Shown: positions 44,024 to 54,948, counted from the stretch's first letter. The stretch is 64,000 nt of DNA from Methanosaeta sp. PtaU1.Bin112 (GCA_002067705.1 MVRL01000089.1:51209-115208), one strand, 5' to 3'. The notes: generated by a model from the letters alone, not told the origin. Numbers and translations: made by a program.

Positions 44024-44944
44024 ATGTGTCAGATTATCGCGGATGATATTTGCATTAAATCGACGCCCCGCATCGGCCCGAGGTTTCCTCTGCCACAGGA
44101 GGTTATCCTGACCTCAAATTACGCCAATCAGGAATTTGACTCCCTGATCATCCAAGGCGATGCGCTAGATAACTTAAGAAAGTTCAAAGATAACTGTTTC
44201 CGGTGTTGCGTTACAAGTCCTCCTTATTGGGGTCTCAGAGACTACGGTGAGAGCCAGCAAATAGGAGCGGAGCCGGCAATGCAGGATTATATCGACAGCT
44301 TGGTGATGGTATTCCGAGAGGTGAAGCGGACTCTCACCGAAGATGGCACTCTCTGGCTCAATATTGGTGATTCATACACTAGCGGCAATCGAGCCTGGAG
44401 AGATAGAGACCGCAAGAATCCCGCTAGAGCCATGAGCTATCGACCTCCCACACCACAGGGACTGAAGCCAAAAGATCTGATAGGTATCCCCTGGAGGCTG
44501 GCTTTTGCCCTCCAATCGGATGGGTGGTATTTGCGCTCGGACATTATCTGGCATAAGCCAAACTGCCAGCCGGAATCGGTCAAGGACCGGCCCACGCGAT
44601 GCCATGAATATCTGTTTCTTCTCTCAAAATCAGAGAAATATACTTACCAATATGATGAGCTTGTAGAGCGATCTAAGTCCAAGAGCGGCTTTCGCAATCG
44701 CAGGACTGTGTGGTCAATAAATACCGAGCCATTCCATTATGCGCATTTTGCCTCATTTCCTAAAGAGCTGGTGCGGCCATGCATACTCGCCGGTTCGAAT
44801 GAGAATGATATTGTATTGGACCCATTTTTTGGATCGGGCACGGTGGGCGTTGTATGTTTGGAGCTCAATCGGCGATTTGTTGGCATTGAATTAAAGCCCG
44901 AGTACGTCGAAATTGCCAGAAAAAGGATAGTAGAGGGCAATTAA
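44024..44944 (+). CDS. DNA (cytosine-N4) methyltransferase, beta class, of a type II R-M system
   Basis: 306 residues. Catalytic motif IV is TSPPYWGLRDYG, with the SPPY form typical of N4-cytosine or N6-adenine amino methyltransferases, and it comes before the SAM-binding motif I (LDPFFGSGTVGVVCLEL), the beta-class order. Other landmarks: TLWLNIGDSY, DLIGIPWRLAFALQ, DIIWHKPN. Cfr9I/XmaI-type enzymes, which make N4-methylcytosine in CCCGGG, share this layout. ATG 44024 has no clear ribosome-binding site, so the mRNA may be nearly leaderless or start elsewhere. The endonuclease gene follows after 3 bases. It should protect host CCCGGG sites, several of which occur in the window (e.g. in the tRNA-Arg gene). 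Confidence 0.88.
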   Translation: MCQIIADDICIKSTPRIGPRFPLPQEVILTSNYANQEFDSLIIQGDALDNLRKFKDNCFRCCVTSPPYWGLRDYGESQQIGAEPAMQDYIDSLVMVFREVKRTLTEDGTLWLNIGDSYTSGNRAWRDRDRKNPARAMSYRPPTPQGLKPKDLIGIPWRLAFALQSDGWYLRSDIIWHKPNCQPESVKDRPTRCHEYLFLLSKSEKYTYQYDELVERSKSKSGFRNRRTVWSINTEPFHYAHFASFPKELVRPCILAGSNENDIVLDPFFGSGTVGVVCLELNRRFVGIELKPEYVEIARKRIVEGN

Positions 44945-44947
44945 ATC

Positions 44948-46422
<1,475 letters not shown>

Positions 46423-46464
46423 TTTCGATAATATGATAAATGATTAAGCTAGCAAGGTACAGAG

Positions 46465-46824
46465 GTGAAAAATGAGGTGAAAGTGAATACTATAATTGTA
46501 TTGCTGATTGTGCTGTTTCTGCTAAGCGTGGCGGTCATAGATGCCAAGTCCAGCGGAAGAAGCGGTGGCAAGTCGAGCGGTTCTCATAGCAAGAGCGTCT
46601 CGTCAAAGACGACCAGTTCCCTTGTCGGGGGTGCAGCCAAAATGGTCGGTGTCTCAACCATCGGTGCCGCCGCCAAGAATACCAAGAAGAAGATCCATCT
46701 TGATGATGATCTCTTCGAGAATGATACCGAAGAGGCGGAGCAATCACCCGGCATGGGCTTGATCCCTGCCATTATGGCATTTGGCATAATTCTCACTTTG
46801 AAAAAAAGGGCCCTCAAGCCGTAA
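46465..46824 (+). CDS. Small membrane protein with Ser/Gly/Lys-rich middle
   Basis: 119 residues from GTG 46465; GTG 46483 (VNTIIVLLIV) preceded by GAGGTGA is an alternative. A hydrophobic N-terminus (IIVLLIVLFLLSVAVIDA) acts as signal or anchor; residues ~28-50 are Ser/Gly/Lys-rich; an acidic segment (LDDDLFENDTEEAE) precedes a second hydrophobic stretch (GLIPAIMAFGIILTL) and a basic end. Probably anchored at the surface. No family recognised. Confidence 0.5.
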   Translation: MKNEVKVNTIIVLLIVLFLLSVAVIDAKSSGRSGGKSSGSHSKSVSSKTTSSLVGGAAKMVGVSTIGAAAKNTKKKIHLDDDLFENDTEEAEQSPGMGLIPAIMAFGIILTLKKRALKP

Positions 46825-46846
46825 CTGCGGCCTGAGCATTGCTGCT

Positions 46847-47791
46847 TTATGCTATCACATCATTTTTTAGTGTACCATTGATCAATGTCTCGTTATCATC
46901 CCTGATGGTGGATACTTCTTCTGAGGCTATCAGACCCATGGGAAATGGCTGGGCCTTTGTCGCCTCAGAGGGGAGACTGACAGTCACGCTTTCATTGAAG
47001 CCTTCAAAGAGCATTGTGACTGTAGATTTGATATTCATCTCCATGTCCTCGGATTGGTTGCCTGTGATGCCTAATGACTGAGGTGTTACTGCAAATGACT
47101 CAATTATCTCCGTCTTCTTGAGAAGATGAGTATCTTTGGTGATCCAATAGCAGATGTCCAATGTCATATTGCGGAAGATCTCATTGTAGTTAATGCTCTT
47201 CATGGGCAAAAGAGATGTCACATCTTCTAAGAGTTGATCGGACATTGCTTCCATATTAATCTCTGCCCGGACCTTGTAGCAATCATCTCCCTCGACATTC
47301 TCAGAGCCTATGAGTGTGAGTCGAGACTGATTGAACATATCCAGCTGCTGTGTCATTGCGTTCTGCGTTGCCCAGGTGTCCGCTATGCCTGGCATCTCAA
47401 TGACTGTCCAGTTTCCGTCAACCTTCATATAGATGGTGTCGTTGATAAGATATTCTTCTATGGCAATGGCGCTTGTGTCGTCCTTATCGCCAAGTGTATG
47501 GGAAAGAGAGGCCATGTACAGCTTCAGAGCTTTTTGCGTCATATTGGCCATGCCATAGCCTAGGGAGCGTGTGCAAAGCTTCTGAGTCTCATTCGTTGAG
47601 AGGTTTACCAGATCGATCTCTTGTGACATCTCCATGTCAAAACTGTAGGACTTGAGATCGGCGGAGGAGTCAACTACCAGAGATCGCAATGCTGAAGCCA
47701 TCAACTCATCAAAAGTGACATTGTTCGCCAGGCCGAGTGATCCATTGCTGCAGAGGAGCAGGACCAGCGTCAAAAGCATAAGAGATTTCAT
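46847..47791 (-). CDS. Secreted LolA/LppX-like protein of unknown function
   Basis: 314 residues from ATG 47791, which gives the signal peptide SLMLLTLVLLLCSNGSLG; the in-frame ATG 47887 adds a non-signal extension and runs into the neighbouring pseudogene. The mature part has the long curved-sheet pattern of LolA/LppX-type carriers: ADLKSYSFDMEMSQEIDLV near the start and DICYWITKDTHLLKKTEI late. Rich in Asn-X-Ser/Thr sites. LolA-like proteins bind lipid or hydrophobic ligands; that role is only suggested here. Convergent with the small membrane protein. Confidence 0.6.
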   Translation of the reverse strand: MKSLMLLTLVLLLCSNGSLGLANNVTFDELMASALRSLVVDSSADLKSYSFDMEMSQEIDLVNLSTNETQKLCTRSLGYGMANMTQKALKLYMASLSHTLGDKDDTSAIAIEEYLINDTIYMKVDGNWTVIEMPGIADTWATQNAMTQQLDMFNQSRLTLIGSENVEGDDCYKVRAEINMEAMSDQLLEDVTSLLPMKSINYNEIFRNMTLDICYWITKDTHLLKKTEIIESFAVTPQSLGITGNQSEDMEMNIKSTVTMLFEGFNESVTVSLPSEATKAQPFPMGLIASEEVSTIRDDNETLINGTLKNDVIA

Positions 47792-47839
47792 GATAAGGTC
47801 GATGGATGAGTCGGCGTAAATATTTTTTGCTCTTTTAAT

Positions 47840-49272
47840 TTGAAGACGATTCATAAAGATGGATCTGAATTTGCATGGGAAGAGCATCCGTCAATTCATA
47901 CTCTCATGACGGGAGAGCCTTGTAGAAATGTGGTCATGGGGGTCAGGAATGCCGTAACCGAGCAGCTCTCCTGGATCAGCATCAACACCAGCCCTCTATT
48001 CAAAGAAGGTGAGGTTATTCCTGATGGTGTTGTCATCTCCTTTTACGATATGACCGACCAGAAGATGGCTGAGGATGCAGAGCAGGAATCAAAGAGCAAG
48101 CTAGAAGCCATTATTGAGTTTCTTCCGGACGCGACCTTTGTCATAGACCGGGATGGGAAGGTGATTGCCTGGAACCGGGCTATGGAGGAGATGACAGGGG
48201 TCAACAAGGAGGATATGATCGAGCAGGGAGATCATGCTTATCCCATCCCGTTTTATGGTGAAAGACGGAGACAGCTGCTGGATCTGTTGGATGAAATCGA
48301 TAATGAGATCGCCTCTCGCTATCAATATGTGACGCGGAAGGGCAGCACCCTCTTCGCAGAAATATTTGCACATGCATTGTTCGAGGGCAGGGGGCTCCCA
48401 TATTTGATGCCAAGGGAAAGCGCCTGGGGGCCATAGAATCAATTCGCCACATCACTGAGATCAAACGAGCTAAAGAAGAGCTGCAGAAATCAAAGGATTA
48501 CCTGGAAAAGATAATCAATTCTATCGGCGAGGTTCAGATTCGGGTCAGCGTCGAGAATGAAACTGATAAAGGCATTCAGCTTCGTTTTTCTGTCAGCGAT
48601 TCCGGCATCGGTATACCGGCTGATCGCTTGCCGGAGCTCTTCACGCCTTTCACGCAGGCAGATGGCTCGACCACACGCAAGTACGGTGGTACGGGCCTGG
48701 GTCTTGCCATATCCAAGCAGCTGGTCGAGATGATGAACGGCGATATCGGAGCAGAGAGCGTTTAGGGCGTGGGATCGACATTCTGGTTTACTGCCAGATT
48801 CGCGAAGACCGCAAGCAGTGCGCAGTCGGCTTCAGTCGCCAACCTGAAATCCGTGGGCTCAGTTCAATTCCCTTCGGGAAAGGCTCGCATCCTTTTAGCA
48901 GAGGATAATCCCGTAAACCAGAAGGTCGCCCTGGCCATGCTGAGGAAGCCAGGCTGCCGGACGGATGTGGTGGCCAATGGCAGGGATGCGGTAAAGGCTC
49001 TGAAGAATTCCTCTTACGATCTGGTGCTGGTAGACTGCCAGATGCCTGTGATGGACGGTTTCGAGGCCACTCGCATCATCCGGGAGAAGGAGGCAGAGAC
49101 GAAAAGCACAGCTATGCCAATCATTGCCCTGACCGCTTCCGCCATGCAGGCGGATAGAGAGAGATGCCTGCAGGCTGGGATGAGCGACTTTATCGCCAAG
49201 CCAATTCAGCCGAAAGAGCTGGCCGAGATGCTGGCCAGGTGGCTGGCCACGTCCCGGAATAGTTCGGAATAG
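47840..49272 (+). pseudogene. Decayed hybrid histidine kinase (PAS-PAS-[kinase deletion]-HATPase-REC)
   Basis: Pieces of one hybrid kinase lie in order but the gene is broken several times. The 5' end is missing: it begins inside a PAS domain (DGSEFAWEEHPSI...SFYDMTDQK). A second PAS (AIIEFLPDATFVIDRDGKV) runs to about 48388, where a one-base loss shifts the frame. Reading continues as [18 protein letters not shown], then a third PAS start ([10 protein letters not shown]) jumps straight to the end of the HATPase domain ([25 protein letters not shown]), so HisKA and the HATPase N-box are deleted. A TAG at 48763-48765 replaces the usual Glu of GAESVEGVGS. The receiver domain (LVDCQMPVMDGF) is intact to 49272. 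It cannot make a working kinase. Confidence 0.85.
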
Positions 49273-49279
49273 GGCGAAG

Positions 49280-49319
49280 GGGAATAGGTTGCAGGTGCAA
49301 GACAATTGCATCCTATCCC
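49280..49319. terminator. Inverted repeat between convergent pseudogene and rubrerythrin
   Basis: GGGAATAGGTTGCA (49280-49293) is nearly complementary to TGCATCCTATCCC (49307-49319), with one bulge and one mismatch. It sits between two convergent units and could act as a bidirectional terminator. Confidence 0.4.
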
Positions 49320-49403
49320 GCATCAGGCAGCCTTCCGAAGAATAGCCTGGATACAGGAGATCCAAACTGCAACTTGCTGTGGGATGAAACTGCAATTTGA
49401 TGT

Positions 49404-49910
49404 CTACTCTATCATCTTGAACATGCTTCCCTTCACTCCGCAGACCGGGCACTTTTCCGGGGCCCCGCGCTCCACGGTCATGCCGCAGACCGGGCAGACG
49501 AAGTAGGGGTAAACCTCCTTTTTAGCCTCCAGACTCTCCAGCATCTCATGGTAGAGCCGGGCGTGGTACTCCTCCACGGCATTGGCAAAATTAAAGCTTC
49601 TCTCTGCGTCTTTGGCTCCCTCGGCTCTTGCGGCGGCGATCATCTCCGGGTACATCTCCTTGAACTCGTGTGTTTCGCCTGCTATTGCCTCACGCAGATT
49701 CTCCTTGCTGGTCTTGATGGCCTTCAGGGCGCGCAGGTGATTAGCGGCATGTATCGCCTCCGCCTCGGCTGCCGCTCTAAAGAGCCTGGCCGCCTGAGCA
49801 AAGCCTTCTTTGTCCGCCTGAGCGGCAAATGCGGTGTACTTCCTGTTCGCCTGCGATTCTCCGGCAAAAGCCTCCTGCAAGAATTCCTCTGTTTTGGTCA
49901 AATAGATCAC
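49404..49910 (-). CDS. rbr: Rubrerythrin
   Basis: 168 residues: an N-terminal four-helix diiron domain (FAGESQANRKYTAFA with the Glu ligand; EAEAIHAANHL with E-x-x-H; later AIAGETHEFKEMYP and NAVEEYHARLYHEML) and a C-terminal rubredoxin-like domain (FVCPVCGMTV...EKCPVCG). It reduces hydrogen peroxide in anaerobes using electrons passed through the rubredoxin iron. Start is GTG 49910. Divergent from the ABC exporter. A standard oxidative-stress gene of strict anaerobes. Confidence 0.94.
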   Translation of the reverse strand: MIYLTKTEEFLQEAFAGESQANRKYTAFAAQADKEGFAQAARLFRAAAEAEAIHAANHLRALKAIKTSKENLREAIAGETHEFKEMYPEMIAAARAEGAKDAERSFNFANAVEEYHARLYHEMLESLEAKKEVYPYFVCPVCGMTVERGAPEKCPVCGVKGSMFKMIE

Positions 49911-49999
49911 ATCCTGTTACTTTCCTTCTCAACTTGGACAATACTATCTCACTCATTTCTGCTGCAAACATGTTAAGACTTTTGTCTCCACCATCTGCG

Positions 50000-50010
50000 G
50001 TGTATAAATT
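50000..50010 (+). promoter_or_regulatory. TATA-like promoter of the ABC exporter
   Basis: GTGTATAAATT lies about 32 bases before the ATG at 50038, so transcription would begin only ~7 bases ahead of the start codon and the mRNA would be almost leaderless; the GGAGGT at 50014-50019 would then lie upstream of the transcript. Confidence 0.5.
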
Positions 50011-50037
50011 CTCGGAGGTAATTGACCTGATCTGCAA

Positions 50038-51024
50038 ATGAGCGACAGAATCATAGAGGTCAAGGATCTCGAATACAAATACGGCGACTTCAAAGCCGTA
50101 GATGGCGTCAGCTTCTTCGTTCGGGAGGGGGAGATCTTCTCTTTCCTGGGGCCCAACGGAGCAGGAAAGAGCACAGTCATCAATATCCTCACCACGCTTC
50201 TGCCCATGCAGAGCGGCAGCGTCACCATTGCTGGATGCGACCTGGCCAGCGAGCCGCAGCAGGTTCGCCGGGCTATCGGCATCGTCTTTCAGGATGAGAC
50301 GCTCGACCGCGATCTCACTGTCTGGGAGACCCTGGAGCTGCACGGCCGCATCTACTCCCTGCCCAAAGCAGAGCGAAAGGAGAGAATAGATGAGATCATC
50401 AAGCTGGTGGAGCTGGAGGAGAAGAGAGATGTCCGCACCCGCTTTCTCTCCGGCGGAATGAAGAGGCGGCTGGAGATAGGCAGAGGTCTGATGACCCGGC
50501 CCAAGGTGCTATTTTTGGATGAGCCCACCATCGGCCTGGACACGCAAACCCGGCGCAGGCTCTGGGATTACATTAAAAGGGTAAACGATTCCGGAACAAC
50601 CATTTTCCTTACCACTCACTACATGGATGAGGCGGACCAGGTCAGCAATTGGATCGATATCGTGGACCACGGCAAGATCATCGCCTCCGGCGATCCGATC
50701 AAGCTCAAAGACACATTGGGAAATGATATGATTTACCTGGACACCAGCGACAATGCCAGTACTGAGGAGATGCTGAGGAGCATGAAGATCGTTCGGTCTG
50801 TCAAGGCCGCGGAAACTGGCCTTGTGGTCACAATCAACGCCGACGGCACACATTGCCTGCCCATCATCATGAATCGGCTGCGGGAACGGGGTGTAGATAT
50901 AATCAGCGTAAACCTGAAAAAGCCTACCTTAGATGACGTATTCGTACATTACACCGGACGAGATATCAGGGAGGCGGGGGCTGGAAAGCTGCACCGCCTG
51001 CCTGCGCCCAGGGGAGGCAGATAA
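50038..51024 (+). CDS. ABC transporter ATP-binding protein (DrrA/ABC-2 type)
   Basis: 328 residues. Walker A GPNGAGKST, Q-loop VFQDETLDRDLT, signature FLSGGMKRRLEI, Walker B VLFLDEPTIGLD and H-loop TTHYMDEAD are complete. The ~90-residue C-terminal extension (after DPIKLKDTLG) is of the DrrA type found with ABC-2 permeases that export drugs, polysaccharides or lipids. The permease gene follows after one base. Substrate unknown. Confidence 0.92.
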   Translation: MSDRIIEVKDLEYKYGDFKAVDGVSFFVREGEIFSFLGPNGAGKSTVINILTTLLPMQSGSVTIAGCDLASEPQQVRRAIGIVFQDETLDRDLTVWETLELHGRIYSLPKAERKERIDEIIKLVELEEKRDVRTRFLSGGMKRRLEIGRGLMTRPKVLFLDEPTIGLDTQTRRRLWDYIKRVNDSGTTIFLTTHYMDEADQVSNWIDIVDHGKIIASGDPIKLKDTLGNDMIYLDTSDNASTEEMLRSMKIVRSVKAAETGLVVTINADGTHCLPIIMNRLRERGVDIISVNLKKPTLDDVFVHYTGRDIREAGAGKLHRLPAPRGGR

Positions 51025-51025
51025 T

Positions 51026-51862
51026 ATGTCCTGGGAATTTGCAACCATCTACTGGCGAGATATGCTTCGCTTCGTCCGCTTTAGAATTGCTCTCTTCGTC
51101 TCACTCATTCAGCCGGCGCTCTGGATGGCGCTTTATGGGGCGGCCATGTCCAATAATTTCTCCAGGCTCAGCGCGGGCATGACCCTGCCCGAGGGCGCGA
51201 CAGCTGTCTCCTACCTGACCTTCATGGGCGCCGGTGTGATTGCCCTTACCACTCTATTTACCAGCCTCTTTGGGGGAATCTCTCTGCTATTCGACAAGAA
51301 CTGGGGGCTGATGAGAGAACTTCTGGCCAGTCCCATGCCCAGAAATCACATCATACTGGGCATTGGCCTTTCCGGCGTCACCAAATCCTTCATCCAGGTG
51401 ATGGTCATCATGGGCTTTGGCCTTCTCATAGGGGTGCGCTTCTTTCCCGGCTACAGCTTGCTGCAGGCAGCCGGCTCCGTCCTGGGAGTGCTACTCTTCG
51501 TGGGCGTCTTCTCCATTGGATTTCTCTTTCTCTCTTCAGCCATATCCATGAGCATGGACACTCCCGAGGGTCTTCAAGCCGTCATCACCCTTCTCACCCT
51601 GCCGCTCTTCTTTGCCAGCAATGCCCTCTATCCCATTGATGCCTCTCCGGGAATTGTGAGAATGATTGCCCAGCTGAATCCCCTCACTCATCTGGTGAAC
51701 GGGGTGCGCTACTTTGCTGTAGGAAATGACTTTTATGCCATCGGCATTCATTATGTCTACAGCAGCTCTGAGATCCTGCAATCCTTTCTGGCTCTGGCAG
51801 CCTTTGCCGTGGCGATGTTCCTGGTGGCCTGGCGGGTTTTCAAGAACGCGGTTGTAACCTGA
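51026..51862 (+). CDS. ABC-2 type permease
   Basis: 278 residues from ATG 51026, with GGGGAGG just upstream and the ATPase stop one base before; an open extension to 50933 lies inside the ATPase gene and is rejected. Six membrane segments, with the ABC-2 hallmark ELLASPMPRNHIILGIGLSG and SNALYPIDASPGIVRMIAQLNPLTHLVNGVRY. Works with the preceding ATPase as a dimeric exporter of unknown substrate. Confidence 0.9.
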   Translation: MSWEFATIYWRDMLRFVRFRIALFVSLIQPALWMALYGAAMSNNFSRLSAGMTLPEGATAVSYLTFMGAGVIALTTLFTSLFGGISLLFDKNWGLMRELLASPMPRNHIILGIGLSGVTKSFIQVMVIMGFGLLIGVRFFPGYSLLQAAGSVLGVLLFVGVFSIGFLFLSSAISMSMDTPEGLQAVITLLTLPLFFASNALYPIDASPGIVRMIAQLNPLTHLVNGVRYFAVGNDFYAIGIHYVYSSSEILQSFLALAAFAVAMFLVAWRVFKNAVVT

Positions 51863-51915
51863 ATAATATCTATGACTACTATGATATATTGAATGAAGTA
51901 AATGGAGGATAATAT

Positions 51916-52578
51916 ATGAAGGTCTTGGGAATTTGTGGCAGCCCTCATGGCTCAAAGAGCACGACTCTGCGACTGCTCCAGTCTGTCCTGGATGGGGCGA
52001 AAGCCTCGGGCGCTGAGGTAGAACTGGTGGACATCTGCAAGCTGGACATAAAATTCTGTAATGCCTGCCAGGTCTGCTTCAAGAAAGGAAAATGCGTTCA
52101 TAGAGACGACTTCCAGGGGCTTTACGAGAAGATCCTGGCGGCGGACGGCCTGGTCTGGGGATCGCCCAACTACTTCCGATCGGTCACCGCCCAGATGAAG
52201 GCCCTCATCGACCGAATGGCGGATGCTGTTCACTGCCAGCTTCTCCGCGGCAAGTATTGCGGCAGCGTGGCCAGCGGCGGCAGCAACAGCGATGAAGTCA
52301 CAGCCTACCTGGACGGCCTCATGGTCAACTTCGGGGCCTTTGTTACGGGAAGCGTAGGTGCGGTTATGATGCAGGGGCCTGGGGCTTTAGAGGACGCCGA
52401 GAAGAAGGCCTTCCAGCTAGGCAAATCCCTCGTCGAGGATATCGGAAATAAGCGCGACTATGTCGAGCAGAGAAAGATGCATGAGGGGATTGCCGAGCAC
52501 TTCAAGAGCCTTGTGAAGATGAACAAAGATGACTGGGTGCACGAGTACGAGCATTGGAGCAGGCTTGAATGGAAATAG
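51916..52578 (+). CDS. Iron-sulfur flavoprotein (Isf-like)
   Basis: 220 residues. Flavodoxin-like NADPH-dependent FMN reductase fold (MKVLGICGSPHGSKSTT binds the FMN phosphate; WGSPNYFRSVTAQMK) with a compact cysteine motif CNACQVCFKKGKC (C-x2-C-x2-C-x5-C) that holds a 4Fe-4S cluster as in Isf of Methanosarcina thermophila. Isf takes electrons from ferredoxin and can reduce O2 or peroxide; with rubrerythrin nearby, an oxidative-stress role fits. GGAGG precedes the ATG. Confidence 0.82.
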   Translation: MKVLGICGSPHGSKSTTLRLLQSVLDGAKASGAEVELVDICKLDIKFCNACQVCFKKGKCVHRDDFQGLYEKILAADGLVWGSPNYFRSVTAQMKALIDRMADAVHCQLLRGKYCGSVASGGSNSDEVTAYLDGLMVNFGAFVTGSVGAVMMQGPGALEDAEKKAFQLGKSLVEDIGNKRDYVEQRKMHEGIAEHFKSLVKMNKDDWVHEYEHWSRLEWK

Positions 52579-52783
52579 GGTGGATCGAGTCGGCAAATGA
52601 GTCGCTTGAGTGTACAGGAATAGAATCGATCAGAAGCCTATGATCATGGGGATATAAAATAGATGTGAAGAAAATGCAGTTATTGAAGTGGCGAAGTTTT
52701 CGGGATTGCACACTTGGAGGTGTAGACTAGCACAGTTCAAATCCTAAATATAAAATGTGGAAAAATAGCAGACACTATTTTCC

Positions 52784-53263
52784 TTATCTCTTTCCAAAGG
52801 TTGGATCAGGCCAATCTTCTGTTTTAGGGCCAATAATAACAACTCTCTCATAAATTGTAGGTTTGATTTTCCCCTTTTCCTTGCATATCATTTTATAAGT
52901 TGGATGGGCCACAGTCTTTCTATTGCACCATTCTACTCGTGGATTTATCCCGTGTTGTCTCATAAATTCTTCTTCGGTTAGATTGCCGCCAGAGGGGTTG
53001 CCCCATCGATATCCTAGCTTTTCATCAGGAACCGGACCGGTGGTCATATCTTTTCCTGGCCCCTCATACAATATGCAAGGAAGCCAGGCGTTGCCAAAAT
53101 TGTCCATTTGCACGTCATTTCCTGTCGTAACGCACACACCGCATGTGCCGCAATACAGAAGATATTTAGTTGTTTTTGGTTCGCCCTCTGGTAATTCGAC
53201 CCAGTTATCTCTGTCTTTGCACGCAAGATTCATGCATTTGAATTTATATATCTTATTTGCCAT
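52784..53263 (-). CDS. Cys-rich, possibly zinc-binding protein of unknown function
   Basis: 159 residues, no signal peptide. Cys pairs are spread through the N-terminal half (FKCMNLACKD, YCGTCGVC), and singly later (LPCILYEG, EWCNRK, MICKEKG), suggesting a zinc ribbon or other metal site. A WGNPSGGNLTEEEFMRQHG segment resembles nothing I can name. AT-rich composition like the neighbouring TPR gene and unlike cobQ. The two genes are 18 bases apart on the same strand and may form an operon of recent origin. Confidence 0.5.
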   Translation of the reverse strand: MANKIYKFKCMNLACKDRDNWVELPEGEPKTTKYLLYCGTCGVCVTTGNDVQMDNFGNAWLPCILYEGPGKDMTTGPVPDEKLGYRWGNPSGGNLTEEEFMRQHGINPRVEWCNRKTVAHPTYKMICKEKGKIKPTIYERVVIIGPKTEDWPDPTFGKR

Positions 53264-53281
53264 GACGCTATTCCTCCTTTT

Positions 53282-54805
53282 TTACCTCAACGCGGACTCA
53301 AGACCATTTGCAGGTCTAGTGACATTGGATGTACTGACTACTTTATTCTCCATCAATGTATTAATTATCTCTGTAGGGGATGACCCAGCGGATTTTTGAT
53401 CCATTGACTGAATTAGCGTCTCTACGGTATCTTTTAAATCTGGATCCAGCTGTATTGCTTCATCGAATATTTTCTTTGCTTTCTCGAAGTTCTCTGAATA
53501 AGGATCTCCTTTTGCTATCTTTAGGTAAGCGTCTCCTAAGTATAAACAGCGGTTAGCATATTTCTTCTTATCTTTCATCTTGCTGTTTTCATCTACCAGG
53601 GCAAACGCTTTTTCATAGGATTCAATAGCCTCTTTGTAACTCTGGTTCTCATATTGATTCAAGGCCTTGAAGAACAAAGGCTCTGAAGCGGGTAGAGTGC
53701 GTGCAATATATTCATCTATTGCCTTTTCTGCTTCGATGTAATTTCTAAGGTGATAATGTGCTTGAGCCAAATTACGCCAGTACACTCCGCCATCTCTGTT
53801 CGGATCTAGTGGCAGACCCATGTTGAAGTATACAATTGATTCCCTATATTGCTGGTTGGTGAAGAGCAATTGTGCCAATTCAAAGATGGTAATTGGATTT
53901 GTATTATCAAGCTTAATTGATTTTTCGTAAGCTTCTCTCGCTTCAGATATTCGCTTCAATCCATATAATGCGGCTCCTTTGTTGTGATAGCCCGTTGCAT
54001 CATTGGGATGAATGGTGAGAGCCTCATCTATGAGCTTTAGTGCCTTGTTGAGTTTTTCGAGCCTTATCGTATCGTCCTGTTCATTGACCGCACTCGCTAT
54101 CAAATCTGCAGCATCTTTCTGGAGATAGCTTGCCTGGACATCCGGCGTGGCCGACTTTCCGTCCATAATTATCATCCTTGGTCCTTCTCCCTGAACCTCT
54201 TGGTATTGGCTAGATCCGCGCATTTCTGTAGCATCCAGCAATTCTAGCAAGACTCCGGCAGTGCAGCTCATTCTCTGGCTCTCTTCCATTTCATTCTTGA
54301 GTGAGAAGTTCCCTTGGATGGCAGTGGAAGCAATGAACTCCGCTTTGCCCAGGGAATAGTCCTTGATGCTCTCTGATAGGCTGGCATTCAATGCATCCCA
54401 ATTGAAGTAAGTATTTCCGACAACAAGATCTCCATTCACATATCCTACGGTGCTTGTCGTATTAATGCTGCCATTGGACTTCACCCAGATTGAATGATGA
54501 ATTCCATCAGGCATCCTTAGGCCTGCCTCGTACCTCCCTGTTACATTTCCATTTTTTACATTCTTGCTATTTCGATATGCATAAGTGGTCTCTAATTTGG
54601 CTTGTTCAAAGTCTCCTGAGGTGAGCTTTCTTGAATATATTTGATTATCTCCGTAGCTGTCTACTCGATCGTATACAGAGTCTTGGTCTGTCTGAGATGA
54701 AATCTGGCCATAGCCGTCAACCTTTATATTCTCGGTCATTTTCAATGCCGAAACTGAAGAACATAATATTAATAGCCCAATAAATATGAAGAGTTTTGGC
54801 TGCAT
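53282..54805 (-). CDS. Secreted protein with N-terminal beta domain and TPR repeats
   Basis: 507 residues. Signal peptide MQPKLFIFIGLLILCSSVSA; residues ~25-215 are a beta-rich, Asn-X-Ser/Thr-rich domain of unknown type; residues ~235-480 hold about six TPR units (KLIDEALTIHPNDATGYHN, RISEAREAYEKSIKLDNTN, QYRESIVYFNMGLPLDPN, SYKEAIESYEKAFALVDEN). A surface scaffold protein is likely. It is AT-richer than average in this window. A 143-base AT-rich region separates it from the divergent cobQ. Confidence 0.72.
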   Translation of the reverse strand: MQPKLFIFIGLLILCSSVSALKMTENIKVDGYGQISSQTDQDSVYDRVDSYGDNQIYSRKLTSGDFEQAKLETTYAYRNSKNVKNGNVTGRYEAGLRMPDGIHHSIWVKSNGSINTTSTVGYVNGDLVVGNTYFNWDALNASLSESIKDYSLGKAEFIASTAIQGNFSLKNEMEESQRMSCTAGVLLELLDATEMRGSSQYQEVQGEGPRMIIMDGKSATPDVQASYLQKDAADLIASAVNEQDDTIRLEKLNKALKLIDEALTIHPNDATGYHNKGAALYGLKRISEAREAYEKSIKLDNTNPITIFELAQLLFTNQQYRESIVYFNMGLPLDPNRDGGVYWRNLAQAHYHLRNYIEAEKAIDEYIARTLPASEPLFFKALNQYENQSYKEAIESYEKAFALVDENSKMKDKKKYANRCLYLGDAYLKIAKGDPYSENFEKAKKIFDEAIQLDPDLKDTVETLIQSMDQKSAGSSPTEIINTLMENKVVSTSNVTRPANGLESALR

Positions 54806-54948
54806 AGAATCCCTCTTATTAATTTTCGCATGAGGTATTTATAAACGTGGCGATCAAAATAATTTTAGAAACAATCTAATCAAATTATCATCCTTTAAAC
54901 ACTACCTTCCAAAAGGCAAATAAACTTGCATGCCGTTCCTCCCCCCAT

